Shown in pieces: positions 50,356 through 59,474 of a stretch of 64,000 nucleotides of DNA. Within the stretch, counting starts at the first letter, position 1; every line of letters starts with the position of its first letter. The stretch spans positions 1 to 64,000 of the forward strand of contig NZ_JALLIY010000020.1 of NCBI RefSeq assembly GCF_023242315.1, in the 5' to 3' direction. The notes below the pieces were generated by a model. The model saw only the letters and a program-made list of their open reading frames with translations, ran no database searches and had not been told where the DNA came from. Origin of the DNA: Pseudomonas sp. MWU13-2105 (GTDB taxonomy: Bacteria; Pseudomonadota; Gammaproteobacteria; Pseudomonadales; Pseudomonadaceae). Position numbers and translations under genes: made by a program.

Positions 50356-52392
50356 TCAAGACTCCGCTTTGCTCAGTTCGGGAAGCGCCGCCTGGCTGCC
50401 GGCCAAGGGCAGGCGCAGGGTGACGCAGGTACCTGCCCCCGGCGCCGATTGCACTTCCATCTGGCCTTTATGGTTATTGGTGATGATGAAGTAGGACACC
50501 GACAGGCCCAGTCCGGTGCCCTGGCCGATTTCCTTGGTGGTGAAAAATGGTTCGAAGGTACGTTTGCGAATGTGCTCCGGCATGCCGACACCGTTGTCCT
50601 CGACCTGGATTTCGGCCCAGGGCGGATTCAAGCGGGTGCGCAGGGTAATGCGCCCCGGTTCACTGTCGTTCTCACGCTGGTGGATGGCCTGGGCGGCGTT
50701 TTTCAGCAGGTTCAGCAGCACCTGTTCCAACTCGTTGGCGGTGCCCGGGACCGGTCCCAGTTGTGGGTCGAACTGACGGATGATCGCCTGGCCCTTGAAG
50801 TCGAAGCCGATGGTCAGGTCGAAGTCGTTGCCGGCGATCTCCACCGCCTGATCGATCAGCGCCGGCAGGTCGCAGGGGGCCATCTCGCGATTGCTGCGTC
50901 GGCTGAAACTGAGCATATGGGTGACGATCTTCGCCGCCCGCGCACCGGCTTGCTGGATGCCATCGAGCAGTTGCGGCACCTCGCGGCTTTGCAGGTAGCG
51001 GTTGACGGTGTCCAGGTCGATACCGGCCTGTTGCGCGTATTCGAGGTTCTTCGGCAGCTCCGGGGACAGGCGCCGGCGGATGTTCTGCACGTTATGCAGG
51101 ATCGCCCCCAGGGGGTTGTTGATTTCGTGGGCCATGCCGGCCGCCAAACCGCCGACCGAGAGCATCTTCTCCGACTGCACCATCATTTCCTCCAGCGACA
51201 GGCGCTGGGAGATATCGTCGATGCGGATCACCACGCCGCGTCCGGCCCCGCCCATCAACGGGTAGAAAGTCAGGGCATAGTGCCGGGCTTCGTCGTCCTT
51301 GATCCAGGTCACCCGCTCGATCTTCGTCACACTGTGTTGCTCGACGGTCTCCTTGAGCTGCGGCAGGAACGGCTTGAGCGGTTCGAAGGCGAGGAAGATC
51401 GGCTGGTTCAGCGCTTCGTCCAGCGGCGTGCCAGACAGGGCGCTGGCCTCCTGGTTCCACTGGGTGACATAGAGCTGTTCGTCCAGGGCGATCAGGGCCG
51501 AGGGCATGGAGTCGATGATGCTGTTGAGGTAGTTCTGGAAGCCTGTGAGCTTTTTCTCGATCTTGCTGCGTACCTGGACTTCGAGTTCCAGCTTGCGGTT
51601 GGTGTGGCGGGTTTCCTCGGCCAGCCCCTGGGCCTGGTCGTAGGCGGCCTGGGAGTCGTCGCGGGCGCGCTTGAGCTGCTGCTCCCGGGCCTCGATCCGC
51701 GACAGCATGGTGTTGAAGGCTTCGGCCAGGCTGCCGATCTCGTCGTGGTTGCCGCGCGAGGCCCGCAATGAGTAGTTCTCTTCCCGGGTAACCTGGCGCG
51801 ACAGCTCTTCGAGTTCGTGGATCGGCCGGGTGATCAGGCGCTTGATCTGGCGGGCGATGATCAGCCACAGCAGGATACTGAAGGTCAGGATGCCAAGGCT
51901 GGCGGTCAGGGTGCCGGTATAGAACGCCACCGGCAGTTCGCTGCTGGCCACCAGTAACAGGTGCCCGGGTGCCGAGCCCGGGCGCGGTATCTCGACGACC
52001 TGGTTGCTGCGAAACTCGGTCAGGCGCCAGGCTTCGATGTGGCGAAAGCGTTCCGGCAGTTTCAGCAGGTCGCCATGTTGCAACTGCGCCAGGCGATTGC
52101 CCGGGCCGTCATAGATGGCGGCGGCGCGCAGCGGCGAGTAGCTGTCGAGTTCCTTGAGCAGGGCTTCGGCGGCTTGCGGCGAGTCGAGGGCCTGGCTGAT
52201 CAGATCCGGGCTCGACACCAGCCGACCGATGGTCTGCAAGGCCTGGGGCGCCATGCTCTCCTGGGAGATCCAGTAGGCGGCGCTGATGAATGTCAGGTTG
52301 GCGACCAGCAATACGGTGGTCAGCAGGACCAGCAGGGCGGCGAGGAGTTTCTGGCCGACCGGCAGGTTTTCGAGGCGCTGGCGCAGAGGCAT
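50356..52392 (-). CDS. Membrane sensor histidine kinase (PA4398-like)
   Basis: This 678-residue kinase has a membrane helix (about 15-37), a periplasmic domain of about 115 residues, a second helix (near 160-185), HAMP, a coiled coil, a PAS domain (about 290-400), a HisKA domain with the His in AAGMAHEINNPLGA, and an HATPase domain (VEDNGVGMP, GTGLGLSVSYF). Gene order with panE and a response-regulator-like gene matches P. aeruginosa PA4396-PA4399, where PA4398 influences swarming and biofilm. The stimulus is unknown. Confidence 0.9.
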   Translation of the reverse strand: MPLRQRLENLPVGQKLLAALLVLLTTVLLVANLTFISAAYWISQESMAPQALQTIGRLVSSPDLISQALDSPQAAEALLKELDSYSPLRAAAIYDGPGNRLAQLQHGDLLKLPERFRHIEAWRLTEFRSNQVVEIPRPGSAPGHLLLVASSELPVAFYTGTLTASLGILTFSILLWLIIARQIKRLITRPIHELEELSRQVTREENYSLRASRGNHDEIGSLAEAFNTMLSRIEAREQQLKRARDDSQAAYDQAQGLAEETRHTNRKLELEVQVRSKIEKKLTGFQNYLNSIIDSMPSALIALDEQLYVTQWNQEASALSGTPLDEALNQPIFLAFEPLKPFLPQLKETVEQHSVTKIERVTWIKDDEARHYALTFYPLMGGAGRGVVIRIDDISQRLSLEEMMVQSEKMLSVGGLAAGMAHEINNPLGAILHNVQNIRRRLSPELPKNLEYAQQAGIDLDTVNRYLQSREVPQLLDGIQQAGARAAKIVTHMLSFSRRSNREMAPCDLPALIDQAVEIAGNDFDLTIGFDFKGQAIIRQFDPQLGPVPGTANELEQVLLNLLKNAAQAIHQRENDSEPGRITLRTRLNPPWAEIQVEDNGVGMPEHIRKRTFEPFFTTKEIGQGTGLGLSVSYFIITNNHKGQMEVQSAPGAGTCVTLRLPLAGSQAALPELSKAES

Positions 52393-52466
52393 CGGTTGTC
52401 CTGTTTCGAGAGGCGAATGGCGGCGGGCAGCGTTCTACCGCCGAGCCTTGCTTGAGTGTATCAAAC

Positions 52467-52640
52467 TGTAGGAGCAGGATTTACCGGAACGCCGGAACGC
52501 CGGAACGCCGGAACGCCGGAACGCCGCGAAGAGGCCCTTGAGACCGCTGAAAGCTGTGGGAGCAGGATTTATCCGCGAAGAGGCCCTTGAGGTCACCAAA
52601 AGCTTCGCGGGCAAGCACCGCTCCCGCATCTATGGTTACC
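52467..52640. repeat. Complex REP-derived region between panE and the sensor kinase
   Basis: Two related arms (TGTAGGAGCAGGATTTACCGG at 52467 and TGTGGGAGCAGGATTTATCC near 52555) and GAAGAGGCCCTTGAG occur twice (52529 and 52577), and the right side ends with GCGGGCAAGCACCGCTCCC. The pieces look like a duplicated, degenerate REP doublet. The tandem octamer at 52484-52523 is embedded in it. Confidence 0.7.
52484..52523. repeat. Five perfect copies of CCGGAACG
   Basis: The octamer CCGGAACG repeats five times without interruption in the 40 bases 52484-52523, followed by CCGCGAAG. The unit is not a multiple of three, and the region is not coding. Such a short tandem array is a candidate for length variation. 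Confidence 0.9.
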
Positions 52641-52643
52641 CGC

Positions 52644-53561
52644 TCAGGTGCTGGGCAGGCCCTTTGCCATCAGGTGGGCTACCAGCCGGTTGTACAGGCG
52701 GCTCAGGTGCGGCAGGTTGCGGTGATGGCGTGCCGCCGCCGCGCAGGCATATCCCAGCAGGTAGCCGATTTCGGTGCGCCGTCCCTGGGCGACGTCCTGG
52801 TGCATGGAGGAGTAGTTCGCCGCCGTGGCCTGGATTACCCGCTGTACTTCACTGTGCAGGTCCTTGGCGGCGGCTGGCTGGCCGCAGCATTCGAGCAGTT
52901 CGGCCAGCTCGGCGCAGAGCGTGGCGACTTCACAATGGTGTTCCAGCAAGCCACCGTTGCGGCAGTCGTAGAGCACCGTCAGCGGATTGATGGCGCAGTT
53001 GAGCGCCAGCTTGCGCCAGAGTCGGGTGAGGATCTGGGTGTTCCATTCGTGGGGAATGCCGGCCAGCGTCAGGTCATCGAGCCAGTACGGTGGTTGCGGA
53101 TGAGCGACGTCGCCCAGCCAGGTGAAACCGTGACCGGCGAACACCACCCGCCAGTCGCCGTCGCGAAAGGCACCTTCGGTGCTGGAGGCGAACAGGCAAC
53201 GCGCGTGCGGCGCCCGGGCCGCGACAGCGTCCTGGCTGCCGAGGCCGTTTTGCAGCAGGATCAGATCGGCCCCGGCGGTGAGGCGCGCGGCGAGGCGGGC
53301 CACCGCGGCTTCGGCGTCGTAGGCCTTGCACGCGACCAGCAGACGCTCGATGGGCGTGTCGGCATCGAGAGTCTGGGCCGCAAGCGCGAAGCGTTGTTCG
53401 CGGCCCTGTTCGACCAGGACCAGGCCGCCCGCCGCTTCGTACGCCGCCAGCCGCGCGGCATCGCGCAGAATCAATGTGACCGGCAGGCCGGCCCTGGCCA
53501 ACCGGGTGGCCCACAGGCTGCCCAGGCTACCGGCGCCCAGTACATGCCAGTGGGTACTCAT
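52644..53561 (-). CDS. panE: 2-dehydropantoate 2-reductase
   Basis: This 305-residue enzyme reduces ketopantoate to pantoate with NADPH in coenzyme A synthesis. The Rossmann motif is GAGSLGSLW (about 9-17), the VACKAYD segment holds the catalytic lysine, and the C-terminal helical domain starts near NCAINPLTVLYDCRNG. The start at 53561 overlaps the stop of the degenerate GGDEF gene by one base. The position matches P. aeruginosa panE (PA4397). Confidence 0.92.
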   Translation of the reverse strand: MSTHWHVLGAGSLGSLWATRLARAGLPVTLILRDAARLAAYEAAGGLVLVEQGREQRFALAAQTLDADTPIERLLVACKAYDAEAAVARLAARLTAGADLILLQNGLGSQDAVAARAPHARCLFASSTEGAFRDGDWRVVFAGHGFTWLGDVAHPQPPYWLDDLTLAGIPHEWNTQILTRLWRKLALNCAINPLTVLYDCRNGGLLEHHCEVATLCAELAELLECCGQPAAAKDLHSEVQRVIQATAANYSSMHQDVAQGRRTEIGYLLGYACAAAARHHRNLPHLSRLYNRLVAHLMAKGLPST

Positions 53562-54514
53562 CAGCTGCGCGCCGGCAGACGTTTGGCGCTGACCACGCCG
53601 CCGGCATAGGACTCGAGCAGCAGGCGCTCGGCCTCGTCGAACAGGGTTTGCGGGTCCAGCGGGAAGCACTTGCTGTCCAGGCCGATCAGGCTGATGCCGG
53701 CCTTGAGCTCGATGGGCCCGGCGTTGGTCATGAAAGTCTTGAGGTTCAGGCCTTCATGCAGGCGCTTGAAGCTGCTCGGGGCGCATTCCTGCAGGTCGGC
53801 CGGCAAGGTCATCAGGACGAAATGCCGTTCGTCCAGGCGCGCCAGCACATCCAGTGGCCGCACCAGTTGTTGCAGGCGGCGGGCGATGGCTTGCAGCAGT
53901 TCATCGTAGAGATCGTTGCCATATTGGCGTTGCAGCGACTCGGCCTGTTCGATCCCGATCAGCAGATAGCAGATCGCCCCGCCGCGGGCCTGGACCTGGC
54001 GCAGGCTGTCGTTGAGCTTCTGACGCAGGTAGCGGGCATTGCCCAGGCCGGTCAGGGAGTCCACCAGGTTGCGCTGTTCGAGGCTGGCGATGTTCTGGCG
54101 CAGCAGACGGTTTTCCTGGCGCAGACGCTGCAAGGTGTTGCACAGGCGGTCGGCGGCGAGCACCCGGGTCAGTAGATGACGCTCGACATCGACGGGGGCG
54201 AGGAGGTCATCGATATCGTTGTCCGAGGTCTCGTCCAGCAGGATCGCCGGCGATTGTTCGCTGATGAGGATCACGTAGGTGTAGTGATCGTTCATCTCGT
54301 CCCTTTGCCGGACCTTGGCGGCAAGCGCCAGACCCGCGCTTCCCGCGCAGATCAGCAGGCCGGCGGCCCGCTGGTCGAGTTGCTCCAGTGCCAGGATGCC
54401 GTCATTGGCCTGACGAATGTCCTGATAACCCGCGCGCTGGAGGCTGCTGCCCAGCGTGCTGCTGGCCAGGTTCTCATCACTCACCAGCAAAATGCTCAGA
54501 TCCGGGTTCGGCAT
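53561..54514 (-). CDS. Degenerate receiver-GGDEF protein (PA4396-like)
   Basis: This 317-residue protein looks like a response regulator joined to a diguanylate cyclase, but both active sites are lost. The N-terminal receiver lacks the phosphoacceptor: LLICAGSAG replaces the usual acidic strand, and LLAPVD replaces the conserved lysine region. In the GGDEF domain the signature is LDERHF. It is therefore expected to be neither phosphorylated nor a cyclase, and may act by binding. It is coupled to panE by a one-base overlap and is divergent from yajQ. Confidence 0.85.
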   Translation of the reverse strand: MPNPDLSILLVSDENLASSTLGSSLQRAGYQDIRQANDGILALEQLDQRAAGLLICAGSAGLALAAKVRQRDEMNDHYTYVILISEQSPAILLDETSDNDIDDLLAPVDVERHLLTRVLAADRLCNTLQRLRQENRLLRQNIASLEQRNLVDSLTGLGNARYLRQKLNDSLRQVQARGGAICYLLIGIEQAESLQRQYGNDLYDELLQAIARRLQQLVRPLDVLARLDERHFVLMTLPADLQECAPSSFKRLHEGLNLKTFMTNAGPIELKAGISLIGLDSKCFPLDPQTLFDEAERLLLESYAGGVVSAKRLPARS

Positions 54515-54549
54515 GGGTGACTCACAAGTGAATGAGTGGGAAGAACCGC

Positions 54550-54555
54550 TATAAT
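54550..54555 (+). promoter_or_regulatory. -10 element of yajQ
   Basis: A perfect TATAAT at 54550-54555, 78 bases before the yajQ start. The -35 is weak. Confidence 0.55.
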
Positions 54556-54632
54556 GCTCGCGGATTTTAACCGTCAAACCGGGCGCGCTCCATCGGTATT
54601 GAGCCGCGCCGATTTTATTTTGGAGAAATACG

Positions 54633-55118
54633 ATGCCGTCGTTCGACGTGGTATCCGAACTGGACAAGCACGAAGTCACCAACGCCGTCGAGAACGCCGT
54701 CAAGGAACTGGATCGTCGTTATGACCTCAAGGGCAAAGGCTCCTTCGAGTTCAAGGACAAGGAGCAGACCATCACCCTGACGGCCGAAGCCGAGTTCCAG
54801 CTCGAGGCGATGCTGGAGATCCTGCGCATGTCCCTGGTCAAGCGCAAGATCGACGTCAAGTGCCTGGAAATCAAGGATGCCTATGCGTCCGGCAAGCTGA
54901 TGAAGCAGGAAGCGACCTTCAAGGAAGGTATCGACAAGGATACGGCGAAGAAAATCGTCGCGCATATCAAGGACGCCAAACTCAAGGTCCAGGCCGCCAT
55001 CCAGGGCGAGCAGGTGCGGGTCACCGGCAAGAAGCGCGACGACCTGCAGGAGGCCATCGCCAACCTGCGGGCCAAGGAATTCGACGTACCCCTGCAATTC
55101 AACAATTTCCGCGACTGA
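54633..55118 (+). CDS. yajQ: YajQ family nucleotide-binding protein
   Basis: This 161-residue protein is full-length YajQ (DUF520), from MPSFDVVSELDKHEVTNAV to the C-terminal region with EFDVPLQFNNFRD. Members bind nucleotides, including cyclic-di-GMP in Xanthomonas YajQ, and affect virulence-related transcription. TTGGAGA lies about seven bases ahead of the start. An MscS-type channel gene follows after 125 bases. Confidence 0.95.
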   Translation: MPSFDVVSELDKHEVTNAVENAVKELDRRYDLKGKGSFEFKDKEQTITLTAEAEFQLEAMLEILRMSLVKRKIDVKCLEIKDAYASGKLMKQEATFKEGIDKDTAKKIVAHIKDAKLKVQAAIQGEQVRVTGKKRDDLQEAIANLRAKEFDVPLQFNNFRD

Positions 55119-55243
55119 TCTAGTCTGTCAGGGAACCTCTGGGAGTTATCGGCGTCGGAGGGCCCAGCCACGGTGAAACGGTGCGCCGCATCGCGCGGCC
55201 ATCATCGTTTCGCCGGGTCATCGCATGGTAACCGGAGAGAACA

Positions 55244-56086
55244 ATGGATTTGAACGCGCAAGTGGATCAGTTGGTCAAGGCCTCCGAGGCCTGGATTCCG
55301 ATGATCATGCAATACGGCAGCCGTGTGCTGCTGGCCATCGTCACCCTGTGCATCGGTTGGTGGTTGATCAACAACCTGACCCACCGCGTGGGCAAGTTGC
55401 TGGCGTTGCGCAATGCCGACCTGGCGCTGCAGGGGTTTATCAGCAGCCTGGCGAACATCATCCTCAAGGTGCTGCTGATCGTCAGCGTGGCCTCGATGAT
55501 CGGTGTGGAGACCACCTCCTTCGTCGCGGCCATCGGTGCGGCGGGCCTGGCCATCGGCCTGGCGTTGCAGGGCAGCCTGGCGAATTTCGCCGGTGGGGTG
55601 TTGATCCTGTTGTTCCGGCCGTTTCGGATTGGCGACACGATCACCGCGCAAGGGGTGACCGGGACAGTCGACAGCATCCAGATTTTCCACACCATCCTGC
55701 GTACCGGCGACAACCAGACGGTGATCATGCCCAACGGTAACCTGTCGAACGGCATCATCACCAACGCCAACCGCCAGGCCACCCGCAAGGTGGTGTTCGA
55801 TGTCGGCGTGGATTTCCAGGCGAATCTGCAGGAGGCCCGCGAGGTGCTGCTGGAGATGGCCAAGGATCCCCGGGTGTTGGCCGATCCGGCGCCGGCGGTG
55901 GTTGTCTCCGCTCTGGGGGCTCATTCGATCACGATGTCCTTGCGGGTGTGGGTCAATACCGCCGACTTCGGCGATGTCACCTTCCTGTTCAATGAGCAGG
56001 TGCGCGACCGTCTGAAAGCGAAGGGGATCGAGATTCCATTTCCGCAGCAGGTGGTGCGGATGTTTGCGCAAGAGTCGGCGAAGTAA
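55244..56086 (+). CDS. mscS: MscS family mechanosensitive channel
   Basis: This 280-residue protein has three N-terminal membrane helices. The pore helix AIGAAGLAIGLALQGSLANF is rich in Gly and Ala like MscS TM3. The beta domain (FRPFRIGDTITAQGVTGTVDSIQIFHTILRT) and the alpha/beta C-terminal domain follow. It would open under membrane tension to release solutes on osmotic downshock. GGAG lies seven bases before the ATG. The position after yajQ matches P. aeruginosa PA4394-4395. Confidence 0.93.
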   Translation: MDLNAQVDQLVKASEAWIPMIMQYGSRVLLAIVTLCIGWWLINNLTHRVGKLLALRNADLALQGFISSLANIILKVLLIVSVASMIGVETTSFVAAIGAAGLAIGLALQGSLANFAGGVLILLFRPFRIGDTITAQGVTGTVDSIQIFHTILRTGDNQTVIMPNGNLSNGIITNANRQATRKVVFDVGVDFQANLQEAREVLLEMAKDPRVLADPAPAVVVSALGAHSITMSLRVWVNTADFGDVTFLFNEQVRDRLKAKGIEIPFPQQVVRMFAQESAK

Positions 56087-56178
56087 TCGGGGTCCTGGTG
56101 CCTGGCCGCTGGGCCGGGCATCAGGGGTTCAAGGGGCGGCAACGATGTTGTTTACCCTTTCGAAAGCACGCCGGTCCC

Positions 56179-56252
56179 TGTAGGAACCGGGCTTGCCAGC
56201 GATAGCGATGTTACATGCACCAGCGCTATCGCCGGCAAGCCGACTCCCACAG
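56179..56252. repeat. REP doublet, diverged copy
   Basis: Arms GTAGGAACCGGGCTTGCCAG and CGCCGGCAAGCCGACTCCCA are imperfect inverted repeats with GATAGCG and CGCTATC between. They are a diverged version of the 500-575 element. Confidence 0.75.
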
Positions 56253-56414
56253 GTTTCGCGGCAGTTTCAAAATCACACTGACTCAACTGATTGGCGGTAG
56301 GGGCGAAAGCCCTTTTTTTGCGCCTGCAGTCAAGGAAAGTGATGCCTGGGCAACTATAACGCTTGCTATTTATTAGCTACCTATCAAGTTGCCCGGCTCA
56401 ATAACCAGGGCAAT

Positions 56415-56447
56415 AAAAAAGGCCCATCACCAGGATGGGCCTTTCTT
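56415..56447 (-). terminator. Rho-independent terminator after oprD
   Basis: On the minus strand AAGAAAGGCCCATCC and GGATGGGCC pair around a short loop, followed by TTTTTT. Confidence 0.9.
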
Positions 56448-56485
56448 CAAACGAGTGTCACATCATCAAGCAAGTAATCAGGTGA

Positions 56486-57817
56486 TTACAGGATGGTGAT
56501 TGGGTACGAAGTGATCAGGCGGAACTCGTTGATGTTGCCTTCAGCCTGGTCGGCGTTGCCGCGGTGCCAAGCTTGACGTGCACGGAAAGACAGATCTTTC
56601 AGAGGACCAGACTGGACAACGTACTTGGCTTCCAGGTTGGTTTCGAAGTGGTGACCGTCTTCGCCGTAACCATAGGCACGGTAAGGGCTGGTAGCATCCA
56701 TCTTGGTACCGTCGATGCCATCACCGTGAACATAACGAGCCATGAAGCTCAGGCCTGGGACACCATATTCAGCCATTTTCAGGTCGTAGCGCGCCTGCCA
56801 GGACTTCTCGCCAGGACCGTTGAAGTCGGAGTACTGAATCGAGTTCGCCAGGAAGATCGAGTCGCCGCCACGGTTGTTGTCACCCACACCGATGTAGTCG
56901 AATGGTGTGTCGCCGTTGATCTTCTGGAATGCCAGAGTAACGGTGTGTGCCTTCAGGAACGAATAGGCCGCTGCGATCGAGAAAGCGTTGTTGTCGATCT
57001 TGCCTGCCTTCGCCGCACCGGTGTCGGTGGTGCGATAGAAGTTGAAGTCGAAGTTCAGGGACTGATCGCTCGCCAACGGAAGGGTGTAGTTCGTGTTGGC
57101 GTAGTACTGGTTCCAGGTATCTTGGAACTTGGCGCCGTAGAGGGATACGGTCAGGTTCTCATTGATACCGTATTTACCGCCCAGGTAATCAGCGCTTTCG
57201 ACCTTGGTGTTAGCGTATTGGGTCCAGAGATCACCTTGCAGAGTGGTTTTATCCTGGCTGCTACCGGCGTAGAAGTGACCTGCTTCCAGATCGAGGTCTT
57301 TGATCTCGCTGCTTTGCAGTTGGAAGCCACGAGCGGTCTGTTGGAACAGACGGCTGCCGCCCACGGCGAATACAGGTGCGGTGCTTGGGCTGAAGTCACC
57401 GAACTTCAGCTCGGTTTTGGAAACACGAACTGCAACGTCGGCACCGGCTTTGCCGAAGCTGTTGTTGACGTCGCCGTTTTTCGAGGTGCTCATGTTGCCA
57501 GTGCCCGACATGGTGTTAGCACCGTCCAGCTTGTAGCCCGCATCGCCAAAGCCTTCAACCTTTACCCCAACAGTACCTTGGGTGTAGCCGGAGCTGAATG
57601 TGCCCAGGAAGCCTTGGGTCCAGTCTCTCTGGTCATGACTCTGCGGAGCCAGCTTGTGTCGGTTGAAATAGTAGTTCTTCAGAACAACGCCAGCCGAAGC
57701 ACCTTCAACGAAACCCTTGGCATCAGCCTGAGAGGTTACGAACGGGTCGGCCATAGCCACTTGCGAACCTGCTGCGGTAACAGCCAGGGCGATCATGCTC
57801 CACTTCATCACGCGCAT
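56486..57817 (-). CDS. oprD: OprD family outer-membrane porin
   Basis: This 443-residue protein has a signal peptide (MRVMKWSMIALAV, cleaved about residue 23, after VAMA) and the porin repeat architecture of OprD. Family segments are ADAKGFVEGAS, KNYYFNRHK, WTQGFLGTFSSGYTQGTVG, FAVGGSRLFQQTARGFQL and the C-terminal strand. It takes up basic amino acids and carbapenems in P. aeruginosa OprD. The order with HIT, slyX, cold-shock and aspS genes matches PA0958-PA0963, so orthology to oprD rather than another paralogue is likely. AGGAG is ten bases upstream. Confidence 0.92.
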   Translation of the reverse strand: MRVMKWSMIALAVTAAGSQVAMADPFVTSQADAKGFVEGASAGVVLKNYYFNRHKLAPQSHDQRDWTQGFLGTFSSGYTQGTVGVKVEGFGDAGYKLDGANTMSGTGNMSTSKNGDVNNSFGKAGADVAVRVSKTELKFGDFSPSTAPVFAVGGSRLFQQTARGFQLQSSEIKDLDLEAGHFYAGSSQDKTTLQGDLWTQYANTKVESADYLGGKYGINENLTVSLYGAKFQDTWNQYYANTNYTLPLASDQSLNFDFNFYRTTDTGAAKAGKIDNNAFSIAAAYSFLKAHTVTLAFQKINGDTPFDYIGVGDNNRGGDSIFLANSIQYSDFNGPGEKSWQARYDLKMAEYGVPGLSFMARYVHGDGIDGTKMDATSPYRAYGYGEDGHHFETNLEAKYVVQSGPLKDLSFRARQAWHRGNADQAEGNINEFRLITSYPITIL

Positions 57818-58776
57818 CGTGATTTGCTCCTTTGGTTTAGGAAGAGTACTGCCGTCCCACCTGTATTTTTGTCTGGGCGGCTCTTTCTTTTTTGTGTCGG
57901 CGCAAACTTATATCACGCTGACAAACTTGGCGATACTTGCACACCTATCCTTGCGGCTTCTTTACGACCCTGTCGCAAAAAGCTAGCTCCATGTCGCAAA
58001 TTCACAGCCCTTATACAGCGGCTGTACAACTTCAGCGCTATTTTCAGAGGCATGAGCATAGAAACAAATCGTCTATGTTCAAGCCCTGAACTCTCCATGG
58101 GCGCACTGTGCTGCGTTGTTACGATGTCGCAGGGGCTTCAGCGTCCGGGCCGACCCTCTGTCGCGACTATTCACTCACCGATGCAACAAGCATGCACAAA
58201 GTGAAAAATTCGTGGGAAAAAATTTACCCGGCGCCGTCACCTCCGCTGAAACCCTTATGAAACCTGGGGTGCTTGGCGTTGGTGTCGGCACTTGACGTAC
58301 TGCTTTTCCTTGTGCTGCTAATCCGTTGAAAATCCATGGAAAGCGAAAAACGTTACCGGTCCACACTCCGACTGGGTAGTCGACGGATAAAGCGTGCACT
58401 GATAGTAGTCGTAGTGTGCGGTTTTGGTGCAAAAAGCTGATCGACAGTCTCGGGGCGGGCATCGGCACTGGCAAGGCGTCTTCTCTTATCCCTTGGGCCA
58501 GCTGTCGCCGTCGATGATGTAGGTCAAGGATTTCAGAAAAAGGTGACATTTTTGTGGCTGCATGGGTTTTTTATTGTCGATGTGTAATTTTGTGGTCTTT
58601 GTATTGATGGAAAGGTGGCGCTTGTTCCATTCTGGCGCGTCACGCGCTCCATATTCGCGCATTTGCGGTCGGCGCTCGCGCGGCCCGTGAACCGGCAGCC
58701 GATCACGGGTATCCTGATGGCCTGGCGCCGGGCTTTTGCCGGGCGCAAACCTACCCGTCACGCAGGAGTATTTACG
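57818..58776. other. Long non-coding region upstream of oprD
   Basis: This 959-base stretch separates oprD from the divergent HIT gene. The part next to oprD is the leader: its minus strand is A-rich (ACAAAAAAGAAAG near 57888). I see no open frame with a ribosome binding site, and no terminator or strong repeat. The frame on the minus strand at 58175-58549 is not convincing. A small RNA is possible but not visible by eye. Confidence 0.5.
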
Positions 58777-59208
58777 GTGTTCGTTCTCGATTCGCGCCTT
58801 CAACAAGACACCTTGCCGATGGGCGACCTGCCGTTGTGCCGCGTGCTGCTGTCCAATGATGCCAGCTATCCCTGGTTCATCCTGGTGCCACGGCGTGCGG
58901 ATATCAGTGAAGTGTTCCAGCTGGCGGTGGCCGATCAGCAGCTGTTGTGGGCTGAAACCACGGAGCTGGCGCAGTTGCTCCAGCAGGCCTTCAGGGCGGA
59001 CAAGATGAATGTCGCCGCCTTGGGCAATGTAGTCAGTCAGTTGCACATGCATGTGATCGTCCGGCGGCGCGATGATGCGGCCTGGCCAGCACCGGTCTGG
59101 GGCAAACACCCGGCCAGGCCTTATACCGATGAGGAAGTGGCGGTGATTCGTGAGCGGTTGCGCGTGGCGTTCCAGCATGACCCACGTTTTGTGCAGGCGG
59201 GCGTATGA
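58777..59208 (+). CDS. HIT family hydrolase
   Basis: This 143-residue protein has the HIT fold (LPLCRVLLSNDASYPWFILVPRR and SQLHMHVIVRRRDDAAWPAPVW). The histidine triad reads QLHMHV, so the first histidine is Gln while the other two remain. HIT proteins hydrolyse nucleotide conjugates. Translation starts at GTG 58777 with AGGAG eight bases upstream. Its stop overlaps the slyX start by four bases. Confidence 0.88.
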   Translation: MFVLDSRLQQDTLPMGDLPLCRVLLSNDASYPWFILVPRRADISEVFQLAVADQQLLWAETTELAQLLQQAFRADKMNVAALGNVVSQLHMHVIVRRRDDAAWPAPVWGKHPARPYTDEEVAVIRERLRVAFQHDPRFVQAGV

Positions 59209-59411
59209 AGCTTGAAGATCGCGTGACCGAGCTGGAAAGTCGCCAGGCGTTTCAGGATGACACCATTCAGGCGCTCAATGATGTGCTGGTGGAGCAGCAG
59301 CGGGTGGTCGAGCGCCTGCAGCTGCAGATGGCCGCGTTGCTCAAGCGCCATGAGGAAATGATGGGGCAGTTCGATTCCTTCGAGGAAGAAGCACCGCCGC
59401 CGCATTATTAA
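59205..59411 (+). CDS. slyX: SlyX
   Basis: This 68-residue protein is a single coiled coil (about 1-55: LEDRVTELESRQAFQDDTIQ and LNDVLVEQQRVVERLQLQM) with a proline-rich tail PPPHY, as in SlyX. Its role is poorly known. It is coupled to the HIT gene by a four-base overlap. Confidence 0.92.
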   Translation: MKLEDRVTELESRQAFQDDTIQALNDVLVEQQRVVERLQLQMAALLKRHEEMMGQFDSFEEEAPPPHY

Positions 59412-59428
59412 AGACAATTTGCAGGCAT

Positions 59429-59466
59429 AAAAAAACGCGAGGCAGCCAGGCTGGCTCGCGTTTTTT
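59429..59466. terminator. Bidirectional terminator after slyX
   Basis: AAAAAAACGCGAG and CTCGCGTTTTTT form the outer stem, with GCAGCCAGGCTGGC inside. It serves slyX and the converging cold-shock gene. Confidence 0.9.
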
Positions 59467-59474
59467 GTGGCCAA

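Larger units (their letters stand above)
56087..56485. other. Intergenic region between mscS and oprD
   Basis: This 399-base convergent region holds a REP doublet (56179-56252), an AT-rich stretch near 56340-56400 and the oprD terminator (56415-56447). No gene is seen. Confidence 0.6.

Noticed and set aside
58175..58549. A 124-codon minus-strand frame upstream of oprD
   Set aside because: It has no ribosome binding site and no familiar features, and overlaps an apparently non-coding region.
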